Below the pieces are notes generated by a model. That model was not told where the DNA came from and did no database searches. It worked only from the letters and a program-made list of their open reading frames with translations. A stretch of DNA of 64,000 bases from Achromobacter pulmonis (GTDB lineage Bacteria; Pseudomonadota; Gammaproteobacteria; Burkholderiales; Burkholderiaceae_B), in contig NZ_POQS01000004.1 in assembly GCF_002885955.2 (NCBI RefSeq), forward strand, positions 1 to 64,000, read 5' to 3'. The position numbers and the translations under genes were made by a program. Each line of letters starts with the position of its first letter. The stretch's first letter is position 1. Below, piece by piece: positions 9,169-18,121 of this stretch.

Positions 9169-9531
9169 TCAAGAGAGGTTGTTCACGCGCCGCGCGCGAG
9201 CGGCTGCAGGTGGGTCACAAGCGGTGACGCTTGTCGGGGCACAAGGTTGGCCGCCGCAGCAGTTATCAGTCAGGTAGGCCAACAGTTCCGCCATCGACTC
9301 GAATCGAGCTTCATAGATGACAAACCTTCCTTCCTGCCGCGACGTCAACAAGCCGGCATGCACCAGCTCTTTCAAGTGAAAAGAAAGCGATGAGGGGGGG
9401 ATGCCCGTCTTTTCGGACAGTTGGCCGGCAGGCAGACCTTCCGGCCCCGCCTGGACCAGCAGGCGGTAGACGGCAAGGCGCGATTCATGCCCGATCGCGG
9501 CGAGGGCTTTGACAGCATCTTTCATTTCCAT
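9169..9531 (-). CDS. arsR: ArsR family arsenite-responsive repressor (copy 1)
   Basis: A 120-residue winged-helix repressor. The DNA recognition helix is PPSSLSFHLKELVHAGLL. Candidate arsenite ligands are C91, C92 and C97 in NCCGGQPC with another Cys at 105, an arrangement like the C-terminal Cys site of Acidithiobacillus ArsR rather than the E. coli CVCDLC helix site. The start is placed at 9531 because the upstream extension of the open frame runs through the likely operator and lacks family resemblance. It heads arsC-arsD-arsA-arsB and starts 61 nt after the island pstB, so it may also be reached by pst transcription. Confidence 0.9.
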   Translation of the reverse strand: MEMKDAVKALAAIGHESRLAVYRLLVQAGPEGLPAGQLSEKTGIPPSSLSFHLKELVHAGLLTSRQEGRFVIYEARFESMAELLAYLTDNCCGGQPCAPTSVTACDPPAAARARRVNNLS

Positions 9532-9533
9532 TG

Positions 9534-9557
9534 TTCGACTGTAGTGGAATAGTAGAA
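9534..9557 (-). promoter_or_regulatory. Candidate ArsR operator before arsR copy 1
   Basis: TTCGACT at 9534-9540 and AGTAGAA at 9551-9557 form an imperfect inverted repeat (one mismatched pair) with a 10-bp spacer, immediately before the chosen arsR start at 9531. The position suits autoregulation. The repeat is short, so this is a candidate only. Confidence 0.35.
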
Positions 9558-9592
9558 AGCTGTAAACCCTAATGTAGGGTCGCGGGTGATGG

Positions 9593-10444
9593 CTAGCCGA
9601 AGCGGCCGGTGATGTAGTCGGAAGTCTGTTCACGCTTCGGTTTGGTGAACAGGTCGTCGGTCCGGCCCATCTCGACCAGTTCGCCGGCGCACATGAACCC
9701 GGTGTAGTCAGAGCAACGCGCAGCCTGTTGCATGTTGTGCGTCACGATCAGGACGGTGTAGTCCTTCTTCAGCTCGGCAATCAGCTGTTCGATCTTTGCG
9801 GTGGAGATCGGGTCCAGTGCGGAAGTCGGTTCATCCAGCAGCAACACGTCGGGGCTCAGGGCAATTGCGCGGGCGATGCATAGCCGCTGTTGCTGGCCGC
9901 CCGACAGCCCCAGCGCGTTCTGCTCCAGCTTGTCCTTGACCTCGTCCCAGAGCGCGGCGTTGCGCAAGGCCGCTTCCACCCTGACGTCCATCTCGGCCTT
10001 GGGCAAGCGGTCGTAGTGCCGGATTGCGTAGGCGACGTTGTCATAGATCGACATCGGAAACGGGACCGGTTTCTGGAACACCATCCCCACCTTGCTACGC
10101 AAGCGGTTGATCGAATACTCGGGGTCCAGAATGTTTTGGTTGTCGAGCAAGACCTCGCCGCGCGCTTCCAACCCTGGATAAATCGCGTAGATACGATTGA
10201 AGATACGCAAAAGGGTCGACTTGCCGCAACCGGACGGGCCGATCAGCGCGGTAACGCGATTGGAAGCCAGTTCGATATTGACGTTGTTCAGCGCCTGGAC
10301 ACCCTTGTAATAGAAGCACAGGTCGCGAGTCACCACTTTAGGCTGCGTCGCGGTGGCCGGATTGTCCAGGGAGGCGCTGCGGGCCGCAATGGCCCCGGCC
10401 GCCGAGGAGTTCAATACCGATGACGGGAAAGCAAATTCAGTCAT
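9593..10444 (-). CDS. pstB: PstB phosphate transporter ATPase (island copy)
   Basis: A 283-residue ABC ATPase of the phosphate importer. Walker A is GPSGCGKST, the signature is LSGGQQQR, and Walker B is [13 protein letters not shown], followed by the His switch [15 protein letters not shown]. About 35 residues before the conserved [12 protein letters not shown] are not seen in the chromosomal copy at 42554-43330, which it otherwise resembles closely. It overlaps pstA by 8 nt. No phoU follows; the next gene is arsR. Confidence 0.93.
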   Translation of the reverse strand: MTEFAFPSSVLNSSAAGAIAARSASLDNPATATQPKVVTRDLCFYYKGVQALNNVNIELASNRVTALIGPSGCGKSTLLRIFNRIYAIYPGLEARGEVLLDNQNILDPEYSINRLRSKVGMVFQKPVPFPMSIYDNVAYAIRHYDRLPKAEMDVRVEAALRNAALWDEVKDKLEQNALGLSGGQQQRLCIARAIALSPDVLLLDEPTSALDPISTAKIEQLIAELKKDYTVLIVTHNMQQAARCSDYTGFMCAGELVEMGRTDDLFTKPKREQTSDYITGRFG

Positions 10445-11297
10445 GATTCACCTTGTTGCGTGACAAGATAGCGCGGGATAGCAGGCTCAGGAGGAGCACG
10501 AACATCGTGACGACGAAGGCACCAGCCCAGGCCAACGCATGCCAGCTTTCGTAGGGGCTCATTGCATATTGGAAAATGACGGCGGGCACGCTGGCCATCG
10601 GCGCGCTCAGGTCCGCGTTCCAGTATTGGTTGTTCAACGCCGTGAAAAGCAAGGGCGCGGTTTCACCACTGATGCGCGCCAGGGCCAACAGCACGCCGGT
10701 TGTGATGCCCGGCAACGCCGCCCGGAACAAGACCTGAACCGTCACTTTCCATTGGGGCACCCCCAATGCCAGCGCAGCCTCGCGCATTTGGCTGGGCACC
10801 AGTTGCAGCATTTCGTCGGTGGTACGGACCACAACCGGCAGAACGATGAATGCCAACGCGATGGCGCCCGCCCAGCCGGAGAAATGCCCCGTTTGCCGGA
10901 CGACCAGTTCGTAGACGAACAGGCCCAACACGATGGAAGGCGCAGAAAGCAGGATGTCGTTCACGAAGCGGATCACCGCGCCGATCCGATGGCGGTTCAC
11001 GTATTCCGCCAGGTACGTTCCGGCGGCAATCCCGATGGGGGTTCCGAGCAGAATTGCGACCACACTCATCAACAGGCTGCCAAACAAGGCGTTTGCCAAG
11101 CCCCCATCGGCGCCAGGCGGCGGCGTCATCTTGAAGATCAGGTCCCACTTGAGCGCGGCGAAGCCCTTGGTTGCCGTGGTCCACAGGATCCAGATCAACC
11201 AAAACAGCCCAAACAGGGTCGCAGCCCTCGACAGCGCTACCGACACCAGATTTCGCGCGGTACGCATGCGTTGCAGACGCAGGCCTTGCGGGGTCAT
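10437..11297 (-). CDS. pstA: PstA phosphate transporter permease (island copy)
   Basis: A 286-residue inner-membrane permease with about six hydrophobic segments. The family piece [20 protein letters not shown] and the EAA-type loop [21 protein letters not shown] are clear. It pairs with PstC to form the membrane channel of the high-affinity phosphate importer. It overlaps pstC by 4 nt and pstB by 8 nt, indicating translational coupling. It is shorter in its insert regions than, but clearly homologous to, the chromosomal PstA at 43379-44233. Confidence 0.92.
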   Translation of the reverse strand: MTPQGLRLQRMRTARNLVSVALSRAATLFGLFWLIWILWTTATKGFAALKWDLIFKMTPPPGADGGLANALFGSLLMSVVAILLGTPIGIAAGTYLAEYVNRHRIGAVIRFVNDILLSAPSIVLGLFVYELVVRQTGHFSGWAGAIALAFIVLPVVVRTTDEMLQLVPSQMREAALALGVPQWKVTVQVLFRAALPGITTGVLLALARISGETAPLLFTALNNQYWNADLSAPMASVPAVIFQYAMSPYESWHALAWAGAFVVTMFVLLLSLLSRAILSRNKVNHD

Positions 11298-12283
11298 AGC
11301 CTTCCCTCCTGACGGTTGAGGCGGTTGAGCATCAGTTTGGCAATGGCCAGCACAACGAAAGTCACGACAAACAGCAGGAAGCCCAGGGCGATCAACGACG
11401 ACAGGTAAATGTCCGAGTCGGCTTCGGTGAACTCGTTAGCGATGGTGGCCGCAATGGAATTGCCCGGCTCCAGCAACGAGGGCGTCAGCCGGTGCGCGTT
11501 ACCCAATACAAAGGTCACCGCCATGGTTTCGCCCAACGCCCTGCCCAGCCCCAGGAATACGCCGCCGATCACCGCCGAGCGCGTGTGTGGCAAGACGATG
11601 TTCCAGACGACTTCCCAGGTGGTGGAACCCAGGGCGTAGGCGGACTCTTTCAATGGGCGAGGCACCGTCAGGAACACTTCCCGCATGACGGATGTGATGA
11701 ACGGCACCACCATGATGGCCAGCACGATGCCGGCCGTCAGCATGCCCATGCCCAGGGGTGGACCGGAAAAAAGCACGCCGATGAAGGGCAGCGTGCCGAT
11801 GTGTTCGTCAAGCCACGGATTGACGTATTCAGCCATCACCGGCACGAAGACGAAGAGGCCCCACATGCCGTAGATGATGGACGGGATGCCCGCCAGCAGT
11901 TCGATCGCCGACGCTACCGGCTGGCGCAGCCACTTGGGCGCGACTTCAGTCAGGTAATACGCAATACCGAAGCTGACCGGTACCGCGATCAGCATCGCAA
12001 TGAACGCCGTCACCAAGGTTCCGTAGATCGGCACCAACGCGCCAAACTTGTGATTGACCGCATCCCAATCACTGGACCAGAGAAATTCGAACCCAAAGGT
12101 GCTGAAGGCGAGCCTGCCTCCCCACAGCATGGATAGCGCGGCCCCGCTCAGCGACACCAATACAAAAATGCCGGCTACGGCAACAATGCGGCGAAAGACC
12201 TTGTCCGAAGACGCATCGCGGCGCGATCGCGACTCTTCGGCCTGGAAATCCAGCGCGGGGTTAAGACCCGGATTATTCGACAT
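11294..12283 (-). CDS. pstC: PstC phosphate transporter permease (island copy)
   Basis: A 329-residue inner-membrane permease. Typical segments include [40 protein letters not shown] and the cytoplasmic loop [19 protein letters not shown]. It follows pstS across a 96-nt gap that contains a perfect 22-bp stem-loop (12318-12370) and overlaps pstA. Together with PstA, PstB and PstS it makes a second complete Pst system in the window. Confidence 0.92.
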   Translation of the reverse strand: MSNNPGLNPALDFQAEESRSRRDASSDKVFRRIVAVAGIFVLVSLSGAALSMLWGGRLAFSTFGFEFLWSSDWDAVNHKFGALVPIYGTLVTAFIAMLIAVPVSFGIAYYLTEVAPKWLRQPVASAIELLAGIPSIIYGMWGLFVFVPVMAEYVNPWLDEHIGTLPFIGVLFSGPPLGMGMLTAGIVLAIMVVPFITSVMREVFLTVPRPLKESAYALGSTTWEVVWNIVLPHTRSAVIGGVFLGLGRALGETMAVTFVLGNAHRLTPSLLEPGNSIAATIANEFTEADSDIYLSSLIALGFLLFVVTFVVLAIAKLMLNRLNRQEGRL

Positions 12284-12317
12284 TTACGTCAACCTGTAAG
12301 AACGCAGCCAATTGGCC

Positions 12318-12370
12318 GTCGGTCTCGCCCGGCGGCGCCGATCCTGCAGGCGCCGCCGGGCGAGACCGAC
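12318..12370 (-). terminator. Perfect 22-bp stem-loop between island pstS and pstC
   Basis: The arms at 12318-12339 and 12349-12370 are exact reverse complements with a 9-nt loop. They are very G+C rich, and no T-run follows on the minus strand. The position after pstS suits partial termination or protection of pstS mRNA from 3' decay, giving more binding protein than permease. The chromosomal pst operon has a hairpin in the equivalent gap. Confidence 0.75.
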
Positions 12371-12379
12371 TCCCTGGGA

Positions 12380-13402
12380 TCAACGCTTGATCTGCGCGGC
12401 CCAGTAGCCTTCGATCTGGGCAACCAGTTCCTTGGGCAGCGGCACGTAGTCCAATGCCTCGGCTTCGTGCTGGCCGTTTTCCAGGGCCCACTTGAAGAAG
12501 TCCAGCGTGGCGGCCGTACGCGCTGCGTCCTTGGGCTGCTTGTACATCATGACAAACACCGTTGCCGCGATGGGCCAGGCGTCGTCACCCGGCGCGTTGG
12601 TGATCACCAGATGGAAATCCTGCGAGTTCTTCCAGTCGGCGTGCGCGGCAGCGGATTGGAACGTCTTGTCGCTGGGCACGACAAACTTGCCGTCCGAGTT
12701 CTTGACGGCCGCGTAAGACATCTTGTTTTGCAGCGCGTACGCGAGTTCAACGTAACCGATCGAATTCTTGATCTGCTTCACGTACGCGGCGACGCCTTCG
12801 TTGCCCTTGCCGCCCACACCAACGGGCCACCGCACGGACGTGCCCTCACCCACCTTGGTCTGCCATTCCGGGCTGATCTTGGACAGGTAGTTGACCCAAT
12901 TGAAGGTCGTGCCCGAGCCGTCCGAACGATGCACCACCGTGATCTTCGCGTCGGGCAGCTTCACGCCAGGGTTCAGGTCGGCGATTGCCTTGTCATTCCA
13001 TTTTTCGATCTTGCCCAGATAGATATCAGCGAGCAAGGGACCGGTGAAGCGCAGCTTGCCCGGCTCGATGCCGGCGATGTTTACGACGGGAACCACGCCG
13101 CCGATAACCACCGGGAACTGGCCCAAGCCCGCCTCAGCGAGTTCCTTGGGGGGCAAGGGCTTGTCAGACGCGCCGACGTCGACCGTACCAGCCTTGATCT
13201 GCGCGATACCGCCGCCCGAACCGATCGATTGGTAGTTGATCTTGTTGCCCGTCTTGGTGTTGTAAGTGTCGGACCACTTCGACAGGATCGGGTACACGAA
13301 CGTCGATCCGGCGCCGGTGATATCCGCGGCCTGAGCTGAAACCATGCCGAGTGCGAAGGAAATGCCCAATCCGGCAGCGTATCTTTTGGCCTGTGCAAAC
13401 AT
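12380..13402 (-). CDS. pstS: PstS periplasmic phosphate-binding protein (island copy)
   Basis: A 340-residue secreted protein. A Sec signal peptide (MFAQAKRYAAGLGISFALG, cleaved after AQA) leads into ADITGAGSTFVYPILSKW. Phosphate-binding motifs are present: SIGSGGGIAQIKAGTVDVGASD and HRSDGSGTTFNWVNYLSK. The start at 13402 has a GGAG site; the longer frame upstream is out of keeping with a signal peptide. It is first in pstSCAB. PstS proteins from arsenic islands have been discussed as favouring phosphate over arsenate, which would fit here, but selectivity cannot be read from the sequence. Confidence 0.93.
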   Translation of the reverse strand: MFAQAKRYAAGLGISFALGMVSAQAADITGAGSTFVYPILSKWSDTYNTKTGNKINYQSIGSGGGIAQIKAGTVDVGASDKPLPPKELAEAGLGQFPVVIGGVVPVVNIAGIEPGKLRFTGPLLADIYLGKIEKWNDKAIADLNPGVKLPDAKITVVHRSDGSGTTFNWVNYLSKISPEWQTKVGEGTSVRWPVGVGGKGNEGVAAYVKQIKNSIGYVELAYALQNKMSYAAVKNSDGKFVVPSDKTFQSAAAHADWKNSQDFHLVITNAPGDDAWPIAATVFVMMYKQPKDAARTAATLDFFKWALENGQHEAEALDYVPLPKELVAQIEGYWAAQIKR

Positions 13403-13486
13403 GCTTATTCTCCACTTGAGGGTGCATTGAGGAAGTCCGTTTGACTCCCTGGTCACAACACATCTGTCTGTCGTGATTTATGGAAA

Positions 13487-13505
13487 TAATGAATCAAATT
13501 CATTA
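13487..13505. promoter_or_regulatory. Palindromic operator candidate before island pstS
   Basis: TAATGAAT-CAA-ATTCATTA is a perfect 8+8 inverted repeat with a 3-bp centre. It overlaps the stop codon of arsR copy 2 and stands about 85 bp before the pstS start. A/T-rich palindromes of this size are typical for ArsR/SmtB proteins, and the adjacent arsR2 is the obvious candidate binder. Directly upstream on the minus strand (13519-13509) is CTGTCATAAAC, one good Pho-box half followed by a poor second half, so dual control is possible. Confidence 0.6.
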
Positions 13506-13952
13506 ACGGTTTATGACAGTCTCCAATTCCTGCCTGTCCTGTCCCGACGTGCCAATGACAAGCTCGGCGTCGTCAGGCAAGCAGCCGCACGCATGTGTCG
13601 CGCAGCAGTCTTCCAGGATGAATTCAAGTAGCCCGTAGATGCCTCCGAGCCGCGCACGATAGCGAACGCCCTCGCCTGTTCTACTGCCGACGATCAAGCC
13701 TGCTCTCGCAAGCCCGGCCAAGTGTTGCGACACCGTGCTGCGCGGCCCGCCGACGACGGCAGCTATCTGCGCCGCATCCATTCCGCGCGGCTCCTGACGT
13801 ATCAACATCCGGAAAATGGCCAAGCGCGTCGAGTGGCTCAGCGCAGTGAACACCGAGACAGCTTCCGCTGCATTCGCTGCCGAGGCGATTGGAGAGGAGA
13901 GCGCTGAGACCATGGCTTGCGGGCGCCCTGAGGGCCAATCGAGGGTTTCCAT
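13503..13952 (-). CDS. arsR: ArsR family regulator (copy 2), next to island pst operon
   Basis: A 149-residue winged-helix protein with a 30-residue N-terminal extension. The recognition region is GGPRSTVSQHLAGLARAGLI. Likely metalloid ligands lie near the C-terminus: C116 and C117 in LEDCCATH and C122 and C124 in ACGC. It is most like copy 4 (28933-29412), which has the same SQHL-x2-LARAGLI helix and CC pair. It lies between the divergent copy 3 and the island pstS, and its stop codon overlaps a perfect palindrome before pstS. It therefore probably regulates phosphate uptake in response to arsenic; that role is inferred. Confidence 0.85.
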   Translation of the reverse strand: METLDWPSGRPQAMVSALSSPIASAANAAEAVSVFTALSHSTRLAIFRMLIRQEPRGMDAAQIAAVVGGPRSTVSQHLAGLARAGLIVGSRTGEGVRYRARLGGIYGLLEFILEDCCATHACGCLPDDAELVIGTSGQDRQELETVINR

Positions 13953-13961
13953 ATAAAGTCC

Positions 13962-14002
13962 ATATGTCTTGATTTATCGACATATTGTGCTTGTCATATG
14001 AC
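13962..14002. promoter_or_regulatory. Inverted repeats in the divergent arsR2/arsR3 promoter region
   Basis: ATATGTC (13962-13968) and GACATAT (13979-13985) form a 7+7 inverted repeat with a 10-bp spacer just before arsR2. GTCATATGAC at 13993-14002 is a perfect 10-bp palindrome. Next to arsR3, TCAAT (14039-14043) and ATTGA (14056-14060) make a shorter repeat. The region separates two divergent regulators and likely holds both operators; which protein binds which site is not known. Confidence 0.5.
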
Positions 14003-14063
14003 GATTCGATGACAGTCTAAATTTATCTTCTCAACACTTCAATTATTGTTGTAGTATTGACGA

Positions 14064-14387
14064 ATGAATAAAACCTCGGCCGTAAGCGTTTTTGAATCTC
14101 TTGCCTCCGGCGTTCGCCTGGACATCTTTCGTCTTCTCGTGCGCGCCGCCCCAGTCGGCTGCGTCGCGGGGCAGATCGCGGCGGAATTGAACCTGCCGCC
14201 CACTAACCTGTCGTTTCATCTAAAGGCACTGACGCAATCAGGTCTACTCACCGTCGAGCAAGAGGGGCGGTACATGCGCTACCGCGCGAATATCGATTTG
14301 ATGAACGAGTTGGTGAGCTATCTCACCGCGGAATGCTGCAGCGGCATTCCAGCGCCCACTTCCCCTGAAAATCTGAGGGACGCCTGA
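14064..14387 (+). CDS. arsR: ArsR family repressor (copy 3) of the arsO-arsC-MFS-arsH operon
   Basis: A 107-residue winged-helix repressor close in layout to copy 1: [18 protein letters not shown] recognition helix, then a Cys pair C91-C92 (AECCSG). A third Cys at 33 (VGCVAGQ) lies before the DNA-binding helices. Its TGA overlaps the ATG of the next gene (TGATG), so it is translationally coupled to the flavin monooxygenase. It heads a five-gene rightward arsenic operon. No clear Shine-Dalgarno sequence precedes its ATG. Confidence 0.88.
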   Translation: MNKTSAVSVFESLASGVRLDIFRLLVRAAPVGCVAGQIAAELNLPPTNLSFHLKALTQSGLLTVEQEGRYMRYRANIDLMNELVSYLTAECCSGIPAPTSPENLRDA

Positions 14388-15472
14388 TGTCTGAGATCGC
14401 TCCTGACCGCCATGCGGATGTGGTCATTATTGGGGGTGGCCAGAGTGCCCTCGCCGTTGCCTACTTCCTCAGGCGTACCGCTTTGAAGGTAATTCTTCTG
14501 GACGCTGGCGTGGGTCCGGGCGGTGCATGGCGGCATGGATGGGAATCGTTGCACCTGTTCTCACCCGCACAGTGGAGCTCCCTGCCCGGCTGGCCTATGC
14601 CCCCGACACAAGGTTACCCGGCGCGAGATCAGGTTATTGAATACCTCGCGCGCTATGAACAACGGTACGGCTTCACGGTGGAGCGGCCTGTAGCAGTTGC
14701 GTCCATCAGCAAGCGGGAGTCAGGATTTTTCGTCGAAACTGACAAGGGCGCTTGGCATGCCAAGGCCGTGATCAGCGCCACAGGCACCTGGAGCGCTCCA
14801 TTCATCCCTCCGTACGACGACCGGGACATCTTTCGTGGCGAACAGGTCCACTCCGCGCACTACCAATCGCCAGCCCCCTACGCGGGCAAGCGCGTGTTGG
14901 TCGTTGGCGGCGGTAATTCCGGAGCACAGATCCTTGCAGAACTTTCCGAGGTCGCCCAAACCACGTGGGTGACGTCCACCGAACCGCTGTTCCTGCCGGA
15001 TGACGTTGATGGACGGGTTCTATTTGAACGCGCTACCGCGCGTTGGCAGGCGATGCAGTCGGGCGAGCAACCCGAAGACCTTCCAGGCGGATTTGGTGAT
15101 GTGGTCATGGTCCCACCCGTGCGCAAGGCGCGTGAGCGCGGAGTACTGCAATCGGTTCGCCCATTCTCGCGCTTTACGCGCGATGGCGTCGTGTGGGCCG
15201 ACGGTTCTTCTTCAGTGGTCGACGCTGTCGTGTGGTGCACCGGATTCCGGCCTGCATTGGCACATCTTGCCGCACTAGGCATCATCGACCCCGATGGCAA
15301 AGTTCGAGTTTCTGGCACGCAGGTTGCCGATGTTCCAGGCCTGTGGCTCGTCGGTTATGGCGAATGGACGGGTTTTGCGTCCGCTACCCTCATTGGCGTC
15401 ATGCGAACCGCCAAATCCACTGCGGCCGAAGTGGCCGCTTTTGTTGAAAACGCATTTTCCCTCACCTCCTGA
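14387..15472 (+). CDS. arsO: ArsO-like flavin-dependent monooxygenase
   Basis: A 361-residue FAD/NAD(P)-binding oxidoreductase. The FAD Rossmann motif is [17 protein letters not shown] near residue 13, the second dinucleotide motif is [17 protein letters not shown] near residue 165, and an ATG-type motif [10 protein letters not shown] and [11 protein letters not shown] are present. This is the layout of the group often called ArsO in arsR-arsO operons. The true substrate of ArsO is unsettled, so only the family is asserted. It is coupled to arsR copy 3 by a 1-base overlap and followed 8 nt later by arsC. Confidence 0.8.
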   Translation: MSEIAPDRHADVVIIGGGQSALAVAYFLRRTALKVILLDAGVGPGGAWRHGWESLHLFSPAQWSSLPGWPMPPTQGYPARDQVIEYLARYEQRYGFTVERPVAVASISKRESGFFVETDKGAWHAKAVISATGTWSAPFIPPYDDRDIFRGEQVHSAHYQSPAPYAGKRVLVVGGGNSGAQILAELSEVAQTTWVTSTEPLFLPDDVDGRVLFERATARWQAMQSGEQPEDLPGGFGDVVMVPPVRKARERGVLQSVRPFSRFTRDGVVWADGSSSVVDAVVWCTGFRPALAHLAALGIIDPDGKVRVSGTQVADVPGLWLVGYGEWTGFASATLIGVMRTAKSTAAEVAAFVENAFSLTS

Positions 15473-15480
15473 TCACACAT

Positions 15481-15906
15481 ATGAGCACCGTTACCATCTA
15501 CCACAATCCCCAATGCGGAACCTCCCGGAACACGCTAGCGCTGATACGCAACGCGGGGATCGAACCGCAAGTTATCGAATATCTACAAACGCCGCCGGAT
15601 CGCGCCACCCTCGTTGATCTGATCGCCCAAGCAGGTTTGACCGTTCGTGACGCTATTCGCCAGAAGGGGACGCCGTATCTCGAGCTTGGGCTGGACGACG
15701 CATCCTTAAGCGATGATGCGTTGATCGACGCCATGCTGGCGCATCCCATTCTGATCAACCGCCCGTTTGTCGTGACTCCTTCGGGTGTTCGCCTGTGCCG
15801 GCCTTCCGAGGAGGTATTGGACATCCTCGAGGCTCCCCAGCGCGGCCCGTTCACCAAAGAAGATGGCGAAGTGGTCATCGACGACAGCGGAAAGCGCGTG
15901 CGCTAA
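15481..15906 (+). CDS. arsC: ArsC arsenate reductase, glutaredoxin-dependent type
   Basis: A 141-residue cytosolic arsenate reductase of the E. coli plasmid R773 type. The catalytic Cys is C12 in YHNPQCGTSRNTL; the arsenate-binding arginines are seen in the regions around IRQKGTPY, ILINRPFV and VRLCRPSE. It differs in fold and mechanism from the phosphatase-type ArsC at 8650-9156. It lies between arsO and the MFS gene with gaps of 8 and 3 nt. Confidence 0.95.
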   Translation: MSTVTIYHNPQCGTSRNTLALIRNAGIEPQVIEYLQTPPDRATLVDLIAQAGLTVRDAIRQKGTPYLELGLDDASLSDDALIDAMLAHPILINRPFVVTPSGVRLCRPSEEVLDILEAPQRGPFTKEDGEVVIDDSGKRVR

Positions 15907-15909
15907 ACC

Positions 15910-17166
15910 ATGCCAAGTCCTTCGACAGCCGCGGACACTGTGCATCCATCCGACAAGGCGCACGGATTGGTCACAGCATTGGGGATAGGACAGATCTGTT
16001 CCTGGGGATCGCTCTACTATAGCTTTCCGTTGATTGCCGAGGCGATGGGCAAAGAGCTTGGCTGGAGCAAACCCGACCTATACGGCGCTGCCACGCTCGG
16101 GCTGATCCTCGCCGCGCTGGCCGCATATCCGGTGGGTGTTGCGGTTGATCGTGGACACGGTCGTTGGGTAATGGGCCTTTCCTCACTGCTCGCGGGAGGG
16201 TTGCTGTTGCTTTGGTCTCAAGTGACGTCCCTGCCGGCTTTCTACGTCCTTGTCGCAGCCCTGGGCGCGTTGCAAGCAGCCACGCTTTACGAGCCGGCCT
16301 TCGCCGTGATCGCGCGCCGCGTGGGTCCGGGTCATTCACGGGCGGGCATTACCGCTCTGACGCTATGGGGTGGCTTTGCCAGTACTGTCTTTATCCCGCT
16401 GGTGCAATGGCTGTTGAATCAATGGGGCTGGCGTGAAGCATTGATCGCACTAGCTGCGGTCAACGCAATCATCTGCACCGGCGCCTACCTGCTCTTTATT
16501 CAGCCTGCCCGAGATGCCAGGCCGACCGACAACGTCAATCCAGGTGAACAGCGCGAAAGAAATCGCGTAGCTGTTCAGGAAGCGCTGCGTCGGCCTGTTT
16601 TCTGGGCGCTGCTGTTGTCGCTGACAGCATACGCGGCCATGTTCTCTGCCTTTACGTTCCATATGTACCCCTTGCTGCGCGAGCGAGGCATCGACACCGC
16701 TTCGGTTGTTCAAGCCATCGCTTTGATCGGCCCCGCCCAAGTGGCGGGCCGAATCGTCGTGAGCATTTTCGCGGCACGCGCCTCCATGCGAATGGTGGGT
16801 ACAGCGGTGGTGACGGTCTTCCCGCTCGCCTTTGGCGCCCTCGCCTACTTGCACACGGACTTCATTGTCGTCGCGGCAATCTGCGTGGTTTACGGCGGAG
16901 CCAACGGCATATTCACGATCGTTCGTGGCATGGTTGTGCCTGAAATGTTGAGCCGACATGCCTACGGAGCCATCAACGGGCTCCTGACCGTGCCGATGAC
17001 ATTTGCGCGCGCCGCCGCCCCGGTGGGCGCCGCGGCCCTTTGGGCCATTGGTTCCTCCTACGACGGAGTGCTTGTCTCAATCTTGGTGGTGGCGTTATTA
17101 CTGGCCGCAAGCTTCTGGCTGGCAGCGTGGCTCAGCCGCCCAAAACTACAATTTTTGCCCGAGTGA
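15910..17166 (+). CDS. MFS transporter in ars operon, candidate arsenical efflux protein
   Basis: A 418-residue major facilitator protein with about 12 hydrophobic segments and a cytoplasmic mid-loop ([20 protein letters not shown]). It starts 3 nt after arsC and ends 10 nt before arsH, so it is clearly part of the arsR-arsO-arsC-MFS-arsH unit. No GAPDH gene is adjacent, which argues against the ArsJ organoarsenical system. An ArsK-like role (MFS efflux of trivalent arsenicals and antimonite) is possible from the context. Substrate is inferred only. Confidence 0.8.
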   Translation: MPSPSTAADTVHPSDKAHGLVTALGIGQICSWGSLYYSFPLIAEAMGKELGWSKPDLYGAATLGLILAALAAYPVGVAVDRGHGRWVMGLSSLLAGGLLLLWSQVTSLPAFYVLVAALGALQAATLYEPAFAVIARRVGPGHSRAGITALTLWGGFASTVFIPLVQWLLNQWGWREALIALAAVNAIICTGAYLLFIQPARDARPTDNVNPGEQRERNRVAVQEALRRPVFWALLLSLTAYAAMFSAFTFHMYPLLRERGIDTASVVQAIALIGPAQVAGRIVVSIFAARASMRMVGTAVVTVFPLAFGALAYLHTDFIVVAAICVVYGGANGIFTIVRGMVVPEMLSRHAYGAINGLLTVPMTFARAAAPVGAAALWAIGSSYDGVLVSILVVALLLAASFWLAAWLSRPKLQFLPE

Positions 17167-17176
17167 GTGTATTGCA

Positions 17177-17929
17177 ATGACGACGTATTCTTCACCCTCT
17201 GACCTCGATCTTCCGAGCCTGGATGACTCTTTGCTGGACGTCCCCACGCACGACAAGCTGTCGCTGACGGCCGGCGCGACGCATCCGCCCCGCATACTGC
17301 TGCTGTACGGTTCCCTGCGTGAACGCTCGTACAGTCGGTTGCTCACTGAAGAGGCGGCGCGAATTTTGACGCGGCTCGGCGCCGAGACCCGGATTTTCGA
17401 TCCGAGCGGCTTGCCTTTGCCCGATAGTGTTCCCGCGGACCATCCAAAAGTGGCTGAATTGCGTGCACTATCCCTGTGGTCCGAGGGGCAGGTATGGTGC
17501 AGCCCCGAGCGGCACGGCACGCTTACGGGTGTGTTCAAGAGTCAGATCGACTGGTTGCCGCTGGAGACGGGTAGTGTGCGGCCGACACAGGGCCGCACGC
17601 TTGCGGTTATGCAGGTTTCGGGCGGGTCCCAATCCTTCAACGCGGTAAACGCCTTGCGCGTGCTGGGCCGCTGGATGCGCATGGTAACCATCCCGAACCA
17701 GTCCTCAGTCGCCAAGGCGTTTCAGGAGTTTGACGAAGCCGGCCGCATGAAGCCTTCGCCCTACTACGACCGGGTGGTGGATGTCATGGAAGAACTCTAT
17801 AAATTCACACTGCTGGTGCGGGACCGAAGTGACTATCTCACGGACCGATATAGCGAGCGCAAGGGCATGGCCGCGGAGATCGCACGCCTGGCTCGTGAAG
17901 CGATGACGCATGAGACGGAGACCCAATAA
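17177..17929 (+). CDS. arsH: ArsH NADPH-dependent FMN flavoprotein
   Basis: A 250-residue flavoprotein of the NADPH-dependent FMN reductase family. The FMN phosphate loop is [16 protein letters not shown]; the core has [20 protein letters not shown] and [17 protein letters not shown], all typical of ArsH. The start is set at the ATG at 17177 ([17 protein letters not shown]), just after the MFS stop; the longer frame overlaps the MFS gene. ArsH proteins oxidise trivalent organoarsenicals or reduce quinones and metals. It ends the rightward ars operon. Confidence 0.93.
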   Translation: MTTYSSPSDLDLPSLDDSLLDVPTHDKLSLTAGATHPPRILLLYGSLRERSYSRLLTEEAARILTRLGAETRIFDPSGLPLPDSVPADHPKVAELRALSLWSEGQVWCSPERHGTLTGVFKSQIDWLPLETGSVRPTQGRTLAVMQVSGGSQSFNAVNALRVLGRWMRMVTIPNQSSVAKAFQEFDEAGRMKPSPYYDRVVDVMEELYKFTLLVRDRSDYLTDRYSERKGMAAEIARLAREAMTHETETQ

Positions 17930-18121
17930 GGTTTACGCCCTCCTCTCCTTATCTTCATCAACTTGACGAACGGATTTTATTTCCATATACCTGGACATAC
18001 GGAATAGCTTCCGTTCTTTTCAAGAAATGCGGGTGGGATCGGACCGGTTATCCTGCCTATCGACGTTCCGATCAGCCTGAGGGACGCTGGCGAATCACGT
18101 TGCCTGGCCTCATGGGTGAAG

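Noticed and set aside
15910..17166. Reading the ars-operon MFS gene as arsJ
   Set aside because: ArsJ systems carry an adjacent GAPDH gene; none is present here.
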